Made by a program: the position numbers and the translations under genes. The notes beneath the pieces were generated by a model. It did no database searches. It was not told where the DNA came from and saw only the letters and a program-made list of their open reading frames with translations. Of a stretch of DNA of 64,000 nt, positions 53,584 to 62,975 are shown piece after piece. The stretch comes from Streptomyces sp. CB00316. GTDB taxonomy: Bacteria > Actinomycetota > Actinomycetes > Streptomycetales > Streptomycetaceae. Numbering within the stretch: position 1 is the first letter of the stretch; each line of letters starts with the position of its first letter. Location: positions 186,001-250,000 of the forward strand of contig NZ_LIXI01000006.1 of NCBI RefSeq assembly GCF_001905595.1, written 5' to 3'.

Positions 53584-53707
53584 GCCTCCAGGGTACGGCG
53601 GCCGGCGGCGGGGTGCGGGCCGCCGCCGGGCGGGGCGGCTCCCGCGACGGGGTGCGTCCGGCTTCCGGGCCCGGCGGACGTCAGCCATCCTTGGGACCCG
53701 TCAGCCG

Positions 53708-54097
53708 TCAGCGGTCTTTCGGGTCCATCAGCCACAGGCCGAGCACCACGAGGAACGAGAGGCAGAGGAAGCCGGCCCCCCACCAGGCCGTGCCGGTGTT
53801 TCCCTCCATCCACTCGTCGATCAGCACGGTCAGGCCCCAGAGCTGGCCCACGACCACGGTCATCGCCAGGACGAGGCGGGCGGTCAGCTTCGAGGAGCGC
53901 TCGGGTTCCTGGTCGGTGCCCGCGCCGGGGCCGGGCCCGGTGTGGCGGACGCGCGGGTCTCCGTAACCGCTGGTAGGGCGGATCTGCGGATACCGCTCAT
54001 GGACAGGCCGGTTCAGCGCGGGGTCGGCGCTGCCCGGGTGGTACGTCGGGTAGTGGCTGCCCGGGGGCGGCTGCTCGGGGTGCGGGGAGTCGGTCAT
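53708..54097 (-). CDS. Small two-helix membrane protein in the oxidoreductase operon
   Basis: A 129-residue protein with a disordered Pro/His/Tyr-rich N-terminal half and two hydrophobic helices (LTARLVLAMTVVVGQLWGLT and WWGAGFLCLSFLVVLGLWLM). Its ATG overlaps the stop of the Rieske gene by 4 bp, so it is coupled to the redox operon. Perhaps an assembly or anchoring factor; not recognised. Confidence 0.75.
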   Translation of the reverse strand: MTDSPHPEQPPPGSHYPTYHPGSADPALNRPVHERYPQIRPTSGYGDPRVRHTGPGPGAGTDQEPERSSKLTARLVLAMTVVVGQLWGLTVLIDEWMEGNTGTAWWGAGFLCLSFLVVLGLWLMDPKDR

Positions 54098-54798
54098 GCC
54101 CGCCTGCCGGGGGTCTCGGTGGCATCGGAGGCGCCGGGGCCCGGGGCCCGGGGCGGGGATTCGGCGCCGCCGCCGATGTCGGGGCAGCCGATACGGGCGG
54201 CGAGGTCGGGGCGTTCGCCGCCGAGCTGGCGGCAGAGTCCCGCCTCGACGCTCTCGCCGGAACGGGTGGTCCCGACGGCCCAGATACTGCCGTCGGTCTC
54301 CTCGATGACCACGACCTTCGGCAGCCCGCGCGGCGGCGGCCCGGCGGTCACCTCACCGGAGCGGGCGTCGAAGACGCCCTCGTGGCAGGGACAGTACAGC
54401 TCGCCCTCCCTGCCCCGGTCCTTGCGCCAGAGCACGGCGCAGGCGAGGTGGGTGCAGACGGCGGAATAGCCGACGAGGGTGCCGTCGTCGAGGCGGACGG
54501 CGACGGCCCGGTCCTCCTCGCCCGGGTAGCGGAAGGCGATGGACTCGCCGGGCGGGAGCCGCTGGGCGATGCGTTTCGCCTCGGGCCCTTGTCCTTCCTC
54601 GCCGTCGCCGTGGCGGTGCAGGATGCCCGCGGCCACGCCGATGCCGCCGACCGCGAGACCGCCGGAGACGGTGGTGACGATCCGGAGGTAGTCGCGCCGG
54701 GTGGTGAGGGAGTCGGCGGCGATCCGGTCCTGGAGCGCCTCGCGTGGGTCACCTCCGGCCTGGTGCTCGCCGCCCTGCTGCTGTTCGGTGACGCTCAT
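54094..54798 (-). CDS. Rieske [2Fe-2S] protein with Tat-type anchor
   Basis: A 234-residue protein. A twin-arginine motif TTRRDYLRIV stands before one hydrophobic segment (about 40-58), so the redox domain is probably on the outer face. The cluster ligands are CTHLAC and CPCHEG (Cys-x-His and Cys-x2-His pairs). It overlaps the ferredoxin gene by 4 bp and presumably passes electrons between quinol or the membrane subunit and the molybdenum enzyme or its partner. The C-terminal about 40 residues are disordered. Confidence 0.9.
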   Translation of the reverse strand: MSVTEQQQGGEHQAGGDPREALQDRIAADSLTTRRDYLRIVTTVSGGLAVGGIGVAAGILHRHGDGEEGQGPEAKRIAQRLPPGESIAFRYPGEEDRAVAVRLDDGTLVGYSAVCTHLACAVLWRKDRGREGELYCPCHEGVFDARSGEVTAGPPPRGLPKVVVIEETDGSIWAVGTTRSGESVEAGLCRQLGGERPDLAARIGCPDIGGGAESPPRAPGPGASDATETPGRRA

Positions 54799-55397
54799 CG
54801 GCGGACGTCCGTCCCGTTGATCTCGACGACGGGCAGACCGCCGGGGACCGGCCACTGCACCTTCTCGGCGGGGACGACCATGGCCACGCCGGTGCGGACC
54901 TCGGTCTCGCCGAAGACGAAGGTGTCGACGACCTGGACCCCGGGGCGCTCGGCCTGGAGTTCCTCGACGGTCCCGTAGAAGAGCGCTCCGGTCGGGCAGA
55001 CGGTGGCGCACATGGGGGCGAGGCCGTAGGCGGTGCGGTCGTAGCAGAGGTTGCACTTCAGCTGGAGCTTCGCCCCGAGGTCGATCTTCGGTACGCCGAA
55101 TGGGCAGGCGTTGACGCAGTTGGCGCAGCCGATGCAGCGGGTGGTGTCGGCCTGCTGCACCACACCGTCGGCGGTCACCAGGATCGCGTCGGCGGGGCAG
55201 ACCTCGGCGCAGGGGGCGACCGGGTCCTCGCAGTGCATACAGACGGTGGGAAGGGAGGCGACGGAGTGGCCCTCGTCGGTGTAGTCGAGGTGGATCATCG
55301 ATTTGCCGCGGTGCGAGTCGCATTCGCGGCAGGCGGAGACACAGGCCTGGCAGCCGATGCAGCGCCCCGGGTCGATGAAGATCGTTCTGCCCATCAT
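54795..55397 (-). CDS. Four-cluster [4Fe-4S] ferredoxin subunit
   Basis: A 200-residue DMSO-reductase-type electron-transfer subunit with about four cysteine clusters: CIGCQACVSACREC, CMHCEDPVAPCAEVCPADAI, CIGCANCVNACPFG and CNLCYDR...CATVCPTGAL. It should carry electrons between the molybdopterin subunit and the membrane. ATG 55397 follows AGGAG. It overlaps the Rieske gene and is 6 bp after the large subunit. Confidence 0.93.
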   Translation of the reverse strand: MMGRTIFIDPGRCIGCQACVSACRECDSHRGKSMIHLDYTDEGHSVASLPTVCMHCEDPVAPCAEVCPADAILVTADGVVQQADTTRCIGCANCVNACPFGVPKIDLGAKLQLKCNLCYDRTAYGLAPMCATVCPTGALFYGTVEELQAERPGVQVVDTFVFGETEVRTGVAMVVPAEKVQWPVPGGLPVVEINGTDVRR

Positions 55398-55403
55398 GGG
55401 GAC

Positions 55404-57731
55404 TCAGCTCCTCTCCGAGGTCCCACGGCCCTGGGGGGCCGTGGGAGGCAGCGGGTCGGTACGGGAGACCTGGGTCTCCGGGTAGGCGACATGGCCGGGG
55501 GCGACCGGGGGCGCGGGGACCTCGTCGATCCGGTCGGCGTGCTCGATGCGGCAGGCGCAGACCTTGTACTCGGGGATCTTGGAGCGGGGGTCGAGGGCGT
55601 CGATGGTGAGGGCGTTGGCCGCGGTGGGGACGGCCCAGTGGTAGGGGATGAAGACGGTGTCGGGGCGGATCGCCTCGGTGACCAGGGCGGGGAAGACCTC
55701 GCTGCCGCGCCGGGTGACGACGCGGACGGGCTCGCCGTTGCGGAAGCCGTGGGAGGGGTGGATCTCGGCCCAGGGGCGCGGGGTCTGTTCGACGAGGGCG
55801 CCGAGCCTGCGGGTCTGGTTGCCGGAGAGGAAGTGGGCCACGGTCCGGCCGGTGGTGAGCGACATGGGGTGCTCGTCGTCGTACGGGTCCATCGGCGGGT
55901 GCCACTCGACGACCTGGAGGTGGATCTTGCCGTCGGGGTGACAGGTCCTCCCGTCCTCGAAGAGGCGCGGGGTGCCGGGGTGGTCGGTGGTGGGGCAGGG
56001 CCAGGCGATGCCGCCGGTCTCCTCCAGCCGTTCGTAGGTGATGCCGTAGTAGTCGTTGACCGTGCCGGCGGAGGCGGTGCGCAGTTCCTCGAAGACCGAC
56101 CGGGAGTCGGGGAAGTCGAACTTGTCGCCGACGCCCAAACGGCGGGCGAGTTCGCACATCACCCAGGTGTCGGTGCGGACACCTGGGGGCGGGTCCTGGG
56201 CCTTGTTGTGCTTGACCACCCGGGCCTCGGCGTTGGCCATCACCCCTTCGTCCTCGGCCCAGGTGGTGACCGGGAAGACCACATGCGCGTTGGCGGCGGT
56301 CTCGGAGAGGAAGAACTCGAACTGGGCGTGGAACTCGGTGGCGTCGTACCCCTCCTTGACCACCCGGTAGTTGGGGAGGGAGACGAAGGGGTTGTTGCAG
56401 ATGCCGATCAGGCCGCGGATCTCGCGGCGCTGCATCTGCCAGACCATTTCCATCATGGAGGTCCCGGCGGGCGGGAGTTCGGACTCCTCGATGCCCCAGA
56501 TCTCGCAGATCTGACGGCGGTGCTCGGGGTTGGTGATGGAGCGGCCGCCCGGGAGGAGGTCGGACTTCTGGCCGTGTTCGCGGCCGCCCTGCCCGTTGCC
56601 CTGGCCGGTGAGGGTGCCGTAGCCGGCGCCGGGCTTGCCGATGTGGCCGGTGGCGGCGCAGAGGCTGATCACGGAGAGACAGTTCTCGACGCCCTGAGAG
56701 TGGTGCTCGATGCCCCGGGCGTGCCAGGCCATGGCCCTGGGCGCGCGGGCGAAGGTGCGGGCGACCTGGACGATCTGCTCGGCGGGGATGCCGCAGATGG
56801 CGGCGGCGCGGGAGGGCGGATACTCGGCCGCCTCGGCCTTGACCTCCTCCCAGCCGGTGGCGTGGGCGGCGAGGAAGTTCTCGTCGGTGAGCCCTTCCTC
56901 GATGACGACGCTCAGTACGGAGGTGAAGAAGGCCGAGTCGGTGCCGGGCTTGAGGGCGACATGGATGTCGGCGGTCCGGGCGATGGCGGTCTCGCGCGGG
57001 TCGATGACGATGAGGCTGGCCCCGCGGTCCCGGGCTCCCCAGACGTACTGGGTCATCACGGGGAAGCACTCGCCGACGTTGGATCCGGCGATGAGCAGGC
57101 AGTCGGTGAGGAGGATGTCGGAGAAGGGATTGCCGGCCCGGTCGATGCCGAAGGCGAGCTTGTTGGCGGCCGCCGCGCTGACCATGCAGAGGCGGCCGTT
57201 GTAGTCGACGTGTCGGGACTTGAGGGCGACCCGGGCGAACTTGCCCACCAGATAGGTCTTCTCGGAGAACAGGCTGGCGCCGCCGAGGAGCCCGAAGGCG
57301 TCGTTGCCGTAGGTCTGCTGGATGCGCTTGACCTCGGCGACGGTGAAGTCGAGCGCCTCCTCCCAGGAGACCTCCCGGAACTCCTCGTCGCGGGAGCGGC
57401 GCATCAGCGGGGCGGTGAGCCGGTCGGGGTGGTTGACCTGCTGGTAGGCGTTGATGCCCTTGGGGCAGAGCCGCATCCGGTTGATGTCGTGGTTGCGGGG
57501 TTCGACGCCGAAGACTTTGCCGCCCCGGTCCACGCGCAGATACATCCCGCACTGGACGCCGCAGAAGCAGCAGTGGGTGGGGACGAGCGTCTCGCCGTAC
57601 TGGTCGGCGTGCCACTGGTCCGCCGGGATGCCGCCCGCGTCCCGGAAGGCGCGGGTGCCGGGCGGGGCGAGGGAGGGGTCGAGCGGGATGAAGGTGCGGC
57701 GGTCGGCGGCGGCTCGCGGTTCCGCGGTCAC
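55404..57731 (-). CDS. Molybdopterin oxidoreductase, large subunit
   Basis: A 775-residue bis-MGD enzyme of the DMSO reductase superfamily. The N-terminal [4Fe-4S] motif is CFCGVQC with first Cys 54 or 55 and a distal Cys in MRLCPKG. Later motifs are GRLCMVSAAAANKLAFG, GSNVGECFPVMTQYVWG (candidate molybdenum-ligand region), GQGNGQGGREHG and the C-terminal MGD-binding SLTTGRTVAHFLSGNQTRR. No Tat signal is seen, so it is cytoplasmic. It resembles formate dehydrogenase/assimilatory nitrate reductase; substrate undecided. GTG 57731 overlaps the previous stop. Its cofactor comes from the moa/mog/moe genes 12 kb away. Confidence 0.9.
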   Translation of the reverse strand: MTAEPRAAADRRTFIPLDPSLAPPGTRAFRDAGGIPADQWHADQYGETLVPTHCCFCGVQCGMYLRVDRGGKVFGVEPRNHDINRMRLCPKGINAYQQVNHPDRLTAPLMRRSRDEEFREVSWEEALDFTVAEVKRIQQTYGNDAFGLLGGASLFSEKTYLVGKFARVALKSRHVDYNGRLCMVSAAAANKLAFGIDRAGNPFSDILLTDCLLIAGSNVGECFPVMTQYVWGARDRGASLIVIDPRETAIARTADIHVALKPGTDSAFFTSVLSVVIEEGLTDENFLAAHATGWEEVKAEAAEYPPSRAAAICGIPAEQIVQVARTFARAPRAMAWHARGIEHHSQGVENCLSVISLCAATGHIGKPGAGYGTLTGQGNGQGGREHGQKSDLLPGGRSITNPEHRRQICEIWGIEESELPPAGTSMMEMVWQMQRREIRGLIGICNNPFVSLPNYRVVKEGYDATEFHAQFEFFLSETAANAHVVFPVTTWAEDEGVMANAEARVVKHNKAQDPPPGVRTDTWVMCELARRLGVGDKFDFPDSRSVFEELRTASAGTVNDYYGITYERLEETGGIAWPCPTTDHPGTPRLFEDGRTCHPDGKIHLQVVEWHPPMDPYDDEHPMSLTTGRTVAHFLSGNQTRRLGALVEQTPRPWAEIHPSHGFRNGEPVRVVTRRGSEVFPALVTEAIRPDTVFIPYHWAVPTAANALTIDALDPRSKIPEYKVCACRIEHADRIDEVPAPPVAPGHVAYPETQVSRTDPLPPTAPQGRGTSERS

Positions 57732-58870
57732 TTGAAGCCCTTCTTCACATGGGAGAGGTAGGCGCTGCCGCGCAGCACCCGCTTGCAGCGCGGGCAGTAC
57801 TCGGCCCAGGCGTCGAAGTCGAGCCGGAGGTCGCGCATGGTGCCGCGCAGGTTCTCGACGTACGGGCCGGTGTCGATGGGTTCCTCGCAGCGGCGGCAGG
57901 CGAAGACCTTGTCGTCCTGGCGCCCGGTGTACTTGAACAGCTGCATGCCGACCGCGGCCGGGCGCTGGACGATGTGGAAGAACTTGCCGAACGGGATGTA
58001 GATGAGAGTGAAGACCACCGAGACCATGTGGAGGATCGCCAGGAACTGGTAGCCGCCGCCGTGCAGGAGGATCGAGGAGAAGGTGAGCAGCAGGCCGGTC
58101 ACGGAGATGACGATCAGTGCGATCAGCGGCACCAGGTCGTAGGCGAAGCGCTGGCCGGTCGAGGCGCCGCGGTCCTTCATCCGGCGCCACAGGAAGTACG
58201 AGGCACCGGGGATGACGAGGACGGCGGCGATGTCGAGGCCGTGGAACATCAGCCAGCCGAGGACGGAGAGCGAGTCGAAGCCGAGGATCCTGATGCCCCA
58301 GATCCGCATCTCGTAGCCGGGTCCCGAGCCGCTGCCGGAGGTGAAGGTGAACCAGCCCCAGGTGAGCGGGAAGGTGATCAGGGCGGCGAGGACGCAGCCC
58401 CAGAAGACCAGCTGGTGGGCGGCCCAGCGGGCGTGTGACCGTGCGCCGAGGAACTTCTGGAAGCCGAGGTAGGTGGCGATCATCTTCGGCAGGGCGGTGG
58501 GAGCCTGACGGAAGTTCTCCATCGAGAAGAGGCTGCGCCACCCCTGTCTGAAGAGGCGTCGGGCGCCGGGGGCGGAGATCCAGACCGTGTAGCGGTAGGC
58601 GACACCGAAGGCGAGGAAGACCGTGGCCACGGCGTACGGGAGGAGCGCCGAGTCGAAGTTGCGCAACATACGGCTGCCGAGCACGATCGCGAGGATCAGC
58701 AGGGCGGAGACCACCACTCCGGCCAGGGTCGCCCGCGTGGTGGCCGACCGGGGGCCGGTGGCGACGGGGGCCGCGCCGACGGATTCGCCGGGGAGAGCTC
58801 CCGCGGAACCGCTGGGGGGATGGGACTCGGCTGTGGCGGGGGCTGCGGGGTCTTCTGGCGGCTCGGTCAC
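57728..58870 (-). CDS. Cytochrome-b-like membrane subunit with C-terminal zinc ribbon
   Basis: A 380-residue protein with about six helices (60-82, 90-113, 160-185, 215-240, 260-285, 300-325). Several His residues sit in or near helices (AHQLVF, MFHGLD, LLHGGG, ILHMVS, FFHIVQ), as for b-type haem. The C-terminal cytoplasmic part has two CxxC pairs (FACRRCEE, YCPRCKRV), a rubredoxin- or zinc-ribbon-like fold. It heads the redox operon and could exchange electrons with quinone. The start GTG 58870 has GGAG touching it. Confidence 0.8.
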   Translation of the reverse strand: MTEPPEDPAAPATAESHPPSGSAGALPGESVGAAPVATGPRSATTRATLAGVVVSALLILAIVLGSRMLRNFDSALLPYAVATVFLAFGVAYRYTVWISAPGARRLFRQGWRSLFSMENFRQAPTALPKMIATYLGFQKFLGARSHARWAAHQLVFWGCVLAALITFPLTWGWFTFTSGSGSGPGYEMRIWGIRILGFDSLSVLGWLMFHGLDIAAVLVIPGASYFLWRRMKDRGASTGQRFAYDLVPLIALIVISVTGLLLTFSSILLHGGGYQFLAILHMVSVVFTLIYIPFGKFFHIVQRPAAVGMQLFKYTGRQDDKVFACRRCEEPIDTGPYVENLRGTMRDLRLDFDAWAEYCPRCKRVLRGSAYLSHVKKGFK

Positions 58871-59089
58871 TCCGCCACCGTAGGACCGTTTACGGCAATT
58901 GGACCCTTTTTGGGCGGTAAGGGGGTGAGCGGGTCGCCCGGACAGGTGCAGGGGGTCGGAGGGGCGGAGCCGAGGCGAGGCGCGTCTCCCGGGCCGGGTG
59001 GGCGGACAGGGGCGGGGCTCGCCGGTACGTTCGGAGACTACGTACACGAGCCTGCGCCTGCTCGCGGGTGCCGACCCGAGGAGTGCCCG

Positions 59090-60220
59090 ATGACCGCCGA
59101 GGCCCCCCACCCGCCACTGCCGGACACCCCGCCACCGGAGGGTGCCCCGTTGCTGGACGCACTGACCGATGTGGCCGGCGTGCGGGTGGGGCACGCGCAG
59201 GTGGGCGGGGACGGGGCGTTGAGCGGGACGACCGTGGTCCTGGCGCCGGAGGGCGGGGCGGTGGCCGCCGTGGACGTACGGGGTGGCGGGCCGGGGACCC
59301 GGGAGACGGACGCGCTGGACCCGCGCAACCTGGTGCAGCGGGTCGACGCGATCGTCCTCACGGGCGGCAGCGCGTACGGGCTCGACGCCGCGTCCGGCGT
59401 GATGGCCTGGCTGGAGGAGCGGGGCCGGGGCGTCCGGGTCGGCGCCGGACCCACCCAGGTGGTCCCGGTCGTTCCGGCCGCGGCCCTCTTCGATCTCGGC
59501 CGGGGCGGCGACTGGCGGGCCCGCCCCGACGCGTCGACCGGGCGGGCGGCGGTGGAGGCGGCAGCCGCTTCCGAACCGGGGGCGCCGGTCGCCGAGGGGA
59601 ACGTGGGCGCGGGTACGGGCGCGGTGGCCGGGCAGCTCAAGGGCGGTGTCGGCACGGCGAGCGTCCGGCTCGCCTCCGGGGTCACCGTCGCCGCCCTGGT
59701 CGCGGTGAACGCGGCGGGTTCGGTGCTGGATCCGCGTACCGGGGTGCTGTTCGGGGAGTACGGGGCCGGGGAGCCGCCCGCGCACCCGGCACCCGCGACG
59801 CATGCGGCGGCGGTACGGCGGCTGGCGCGGGAGCGGGAGGCGGCGGAGGCGGCCGGGGGTGCGGCCCCGGCGTTCAACACCACGATCGCGGTCGTCGCGA
59901 CGGACGCGGATCTCGTCCGGGCCCAGGCACTGAAGCTGGCGGGCACCGCTCACGACGGCATGGCCCGTGCGGTGCGCCCGGTCCATCTGCTGACCGACGG
60001 GGACACCGTGTTCGCACTGGCCACGGGGCGGGTGCGGGTGGAGTCGGAGAACCCGGTCGCGGTCAACGAGATCCTCGCGGCGGGCGCCGACGTGCTGGCC
60101 CGCGCGATCGTGAAGGCCGTGCGCGCGGCCCGGAGCGTCCAGGGGCCGGGCGGTACGTTCCTCGCCCACGCCGACCTGTACGAGGAGGGGCCCAGCGGCG
60201 AGGGCGAGGCGGACGCGTGA
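59090..60220 (+). CDS. P1-family (DmpA-type) peptidase
   Basis: A 376-residue self-processing Ntn-type aminopeptidase. Motifs are LTDVAGVRVGHAQ, VLTGGSAYGLDAASGVMAWL, VAEGNVGAGTGAVAGQLKGG and FNTTIAVVATDADL, where the Thr after Asn is the probable nucleophile of the beta chain. Family members release N-terminal D- or L-amino acids or cleave beta-peptides. ATG 59090 has GAGGAG upstream; a longer frame exists but is not coding. Confidence 0.9.
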   Translation: MTAEAPHPPLPDTPPPEGAPLLDALTDVAGVRVGHAQVGGDGALSGTTVVLAPEGGAVAAVDVRGGGPGTRETDALDPRNLVQRVDAIVLTGGSAYGLDAASGVMAWLEERGRGVRVGAGPTQVVPVVPAAALFDLGRGGDWRARPDASTGRAAVEAAAASEPGAPVAEGNVGAGTGAVAGQLKGGVGTASVRLASGVTVAALVAVNAAGSVLDPRTGVLFGEYGAGEPPAHPAPATHAAAVRRLAREREAAEAAGGAAPAFNTTIAVVATDADLVRAQALKLAGTAHDGMARAVRPVHLLTDGDTVFALATGRVRVESENPVAVNEILAAGADVLARAIVKAVRAARSVQGPGGTFLAHADLYEEGPSGEGEADA

Positions 60221-60458
60221 ACGTAGGCACAGGAGGAGGGACCCCCGGGGCGCGCGGCACGGGGGCGAGGGCGCGCGGGCGCCGACTCGCAACCGCGGCA
60301 AGGGAGTTCACCCCCAACTGCCCGAAATGCGCCGGGAACAGACGGGGAACTTATCTCGGCCGCCTTACGTTTTTACGAACCCCGGTCACGATGTCAGACC
60401 CAGGGACTACGTTAAGCACGCACCAAGTAACACGCGGCGACGGCCTGGAGACAGCACC

Positions 60459-61205
60459 TTGAGCGATCCGTACGAGACAACCGAGCAGCACCTCGACCGA
60501 CTCCTGCGACGCGCCCTCAACTCTTTCGACCTTCCCGACAGCACGGTCGACCTGCTCGGTTCGGCGCTGGCGCACAGCAGTTCACTGCACTCGTCGCACC
60601 ACAGCCCCGTCCTGCACCGGGAGACCTACCGCCACACCTACCTCCTCGACGACGGTTCCGACCTGACCCTCTGGGAGCTGGTGCACAGCGGTGGCCGGGA
60701 CGAGCGGGCCCCCCGCCGCCACGAGCTCTACGCCGACGAGGGTGACGCCCATATCGCCGCGGCCCGGCTCGCCGGGAGCTTCTCGGACACCCCCGCCTTC
60801 GGCGACGAGGGCAGCCGGGGGGACCTGGAGATCCTGACGGTCCTGATGTCCGCTCCCCCGCCCCCGGCACCCCGGACGTACGCCCCCGACAATTCGGCCG
60901 ACCACGCCCGCCGGGTCCTGCGCCGCGCGGAGAACGGCGACCGCCCGGACGAGGAGAAGGCGCGGCTGCTCCGGTCCGCCTTCGCCCACCACATCACCCA
61001 GATCTTCGGTCGCCAGTGCCAAGTGGACGGACAGGAGGCCGGGTTCACGCTCTACGAGCACGCCTTCCTGCTGCTGGACGGCAGCGAGACGAGTCTGTGG
61101 GAGGTCGAGCACACGGCGACCCCCGACGGCCGCCACATGTGCGAGGTCTACGAGGACGAGCACGCCGCCCGTACGGCGATGGAGATCCGCACCAGGATCT
61201 GCTGA
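60459..61205 (+). CDS. DUF6227-family protein
   Basis: A 248-residue protein starting at TTG 60459 (GGAG 9 nt upstream) as SDPYETTEQHLDRLLRRALN. It has two related halves, each with a HETYRHTYLLDDGS- or YEHAFLLLDGSET-like strand set followed by LWELVH or LWEVEH. This is a Streptomyces-specific family of unknown function. ATG 60327 in the same frame would add 44 unconserved residues. Confidence 0.8.
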   Translation: MSDPYETTEQHLDRLLRRALNSFDLPDSTVDLLGSALAHSSSLHSSHHSPVLHRETYRHTYLLDDGSDLTLWELVHSGGRDERAPRRHELYADEGDAHIAAARLAGSFSDTPAFGDEGSRGDLEILTVLMSAPPPPAPRTYAPDNSADHARRVLRRAENGDRPDEEKARLLRSAFAHHITQIFGRQCQVDGQEAGFTLYEHAFLLLDGSETSLWEVEHTATPDGRHMCEVYEDEHAARTAMEIRTRIC

Positions 61206-61252
61206 CCGCGCCCCGCGTGTGCGGAGCCGACTGCGGGGGCTCCACCCGTATG

Positions 61253-61294
61253 CGGATGCCCGCCCACCCCTCACCGGGGGCGGACGGGCATCCG
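61253..61294. terminator. Hairpin terminator between convergent genes
   Basis: CGGATGCCCG and CGGGCATCCG form a perfect 10-bp stem enclosing a smaller C/G-rich hairpin, downstream of the DUF6227 gene and facing the DHA2 exporter gene. Confidence 0.75.
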
Positions 61295-61365
61295 TACGGG
61301 GCGTGACCAGGGAACGCCTGGCCGTTCAGCCGTTCAGCCGCTGAGCTGCTCAGCCCTTCAGTTGC

Positions 61366-62913
61366 TCAGGCCTTCAGCGCCGGCTCCTTGGCGAGCGGAC
61401 CGTCGTCGGCCGCTTCGCCCTCCACGTGCGCCTTCGGCCGGGCCGGCAGCGCGAACATCAGCAGGAAGATCACCGCGAGCACTCCGGCCACCCACCACAG
61501 CGACTGCTGGAACGCGTCCACGAAGGCCGGGCCGACCTCCTGCGGTGCCGTCGGGTCGCCGACCGCGCCGAAGAAGACCACCGACACCAGGCCGAGACCG
61601 AGCGCGGTACCCATCTGCTGCACGGTGTTGATCAGCCCGGACGCCGAACCCGCGTGCTCCTTGGGGACCTCGGAGAGGATCGCGTCGGTCAGCGGCGCCA
61701 CGATCAGGCCCATCCCGACGCCCATGACGACCAGCGGCACCGCCATCTGCCAGGAGGTGATGGCCATGCCGTAGTGCTCGGCCTCCCAGAGGTAGACCAG
61801 CAGCCCGGCGACCATCAGGAGCGCGCCCGACTGGAGGACCTTGCGGCCGAAGCGGGGCACCAGCTTCTGCACGGAGATCCCGGCGGCCACCGAGACGGCG
61901 ACGGAGAACGGGATGCCCGTCGTACCGGCCGCCAGGACGCTCCAGCCCAGGCCGACCTGCATGTACAGGGTCCAGACCAGGAAGAAGATGCCCAGGCCGA
62001 CGCCGAAGGTGAGCTGCACGGCGATGCCCGCCGCGAAGCTCTTGATCCGGAACAGGGACAGCTCGATCAGCGGTGAGCCGTCGATGACGGCCTTCTGCCG
62101 CTGGTGCCGGACGAGGAGCCCGAAGACGAACAGGCTGCTCACCATCGAGAGGTGGCCCCAGAGCGGCCAGTCCAGCTCGTGCCCGCGGGTGAGCGGGTAG
62201 ATGAGCATCAGCATGGCGAGGGTGACCAGGCCGACGCCCATCAGGTCCAGCCGCATGGCCTTGGGCGCCTTGGACTCGGTGATGAACTTGGCGCCGAGAA
62301 TCAGACCCGCGACGCCGACGGGCAGGTTGATCAGGAAGATCGGCCGCCATTCGAGGCCGAAGAGGTTCCACTCCGTGAGCAGCGCGCCCACCAGCGGACC
62401 GGAGACCGCACCGAGGCCGACGACCGCGCCGAAGAGGCCGAAGACCTTGCCGCGTTCGTGCGCCGGAAAGGTGGCGTGCACGATCGAGAGCACCTGGGGC
62501 ACCATCAGGGCCGCCGTCGCACCCTGGAGGATGCGGGCGGCGACGAGTATGTCGGGGTCGGGAGCGAGACCGCAGAGGGCCGAGGCCACGGTGAACCCGG
62601 CGATGCCGACGAGGAAGAGCCGCTTGCGCCCGTAGATGTCGCCGAGCCGGCCGCCCGTGATCAGTCCGGCCGCGAACGCGAGCGCGTACCCGGCGGTGAT
62701 CCACTGGATCGCGGAGACGGAGGCATCCATGTCCTGGCTGATGCTCGGTATGGCGATGTTGACGATCGTGACGTCGACCAGGTCCATGAAGGCCGCGGTC
62801 ATCACGATGGCGAGGGCGAACCAACGGCGCCGGTCGGCAGGGCCGGGCAGGGGCGGTGCGGTGCTGGATGCGGTGCTCGGTGCCGGGTCCGGCAGCGCTG
62901 CGGAAGAAGACAT
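61366..62913 (-). CDS. DHA2-family MFS exporter (EmrB/QacA type)
   Basis: A 515-residue transporter with 14 predicted helices. The start helix has MTAAFMDLVDVTIVNIAIPS, the loop motif GGRLGDIYGRKRLFLVG, and the antiporter motif C region FGLFGAVVGLGAVSGPLVGA. It probably exports drugs by proton antiport. The ATG at 62913 has no good ribosome site. It is divergent from a WYL-type regulator across a 13-bp inverted repeat, so expression is likely ligand-controlled. Confidence 0.92.
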   Translation of the reverse strand: MSSSAALPDPAPSTASSTAPPLPGPADRRRWFALAIVMTAAFMDLVDVTIVNIAIPSISQDMDASVSAIQWITAGYALAFAAGLITGGRLGDIYGRKRLFLVGIAGFTVASALCGLAPDPDILVAARILQGATAALMVPQVLSIVHATFPAHERGKVFGLFGAVVGLGAVSGPLVGALLTEWNLFGLEWRPIFLINLPVGVAGLILGAKFITESKAPKAMRLDLMGVGLVTLAMLMLIYPLTRGHELDWPLWGHLSMVSSLFVFGLLVRHQRQKAVIDGSPLIELSLFRIKSFAAGIAVQLTFGVGLGIFFLVWTLYMQVGLGWSVLAAGTTGIPFSVAVSVAAGISVQKLVPRFGRKVLQSGALLMVAGLLVYLWEAEHYGMAITSWQMAVPLVVMGVGMGLIVAPLTDAILSEVPKEHAGSASGLINTVQQMGTALGLGLVSVVFFGAVGDPTAPQEVGPAFVDAFQQSLWWVAGVLAVIFLLMFALPARPKAHVEGEAADDGPLAKEPALKA

Positions 62914-62927
62914 GAGAGGAAGCTACG

Positions 62928-62960
62928 CCCCCATTAGGTCTGATCGTGACCTGATGGGGG
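62928..62960. promoter_or_regulatory. 13-bp inverted-repeat operator between exporter and regulator
   Basis: CCCCCATTAGGTC-N7-GACCTGATGGGGG has one mismatch. It ends 15 bp before each divergent start codon, covering both promoters. The binder is probably the adjacent WYL regulator. Confidence 0.75.
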
Positions 62961-62975
62961 AGCATCCTGGATCCC

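Noticed and set aside
55233..57761. An 842-codon plus-strand frame opposite the molybdopterin oxidoreductase
   Set aside because: Same antisense shadow effect of high-GC DNA; no domain, no ribosome site, and the opposite strand has strong motifs.
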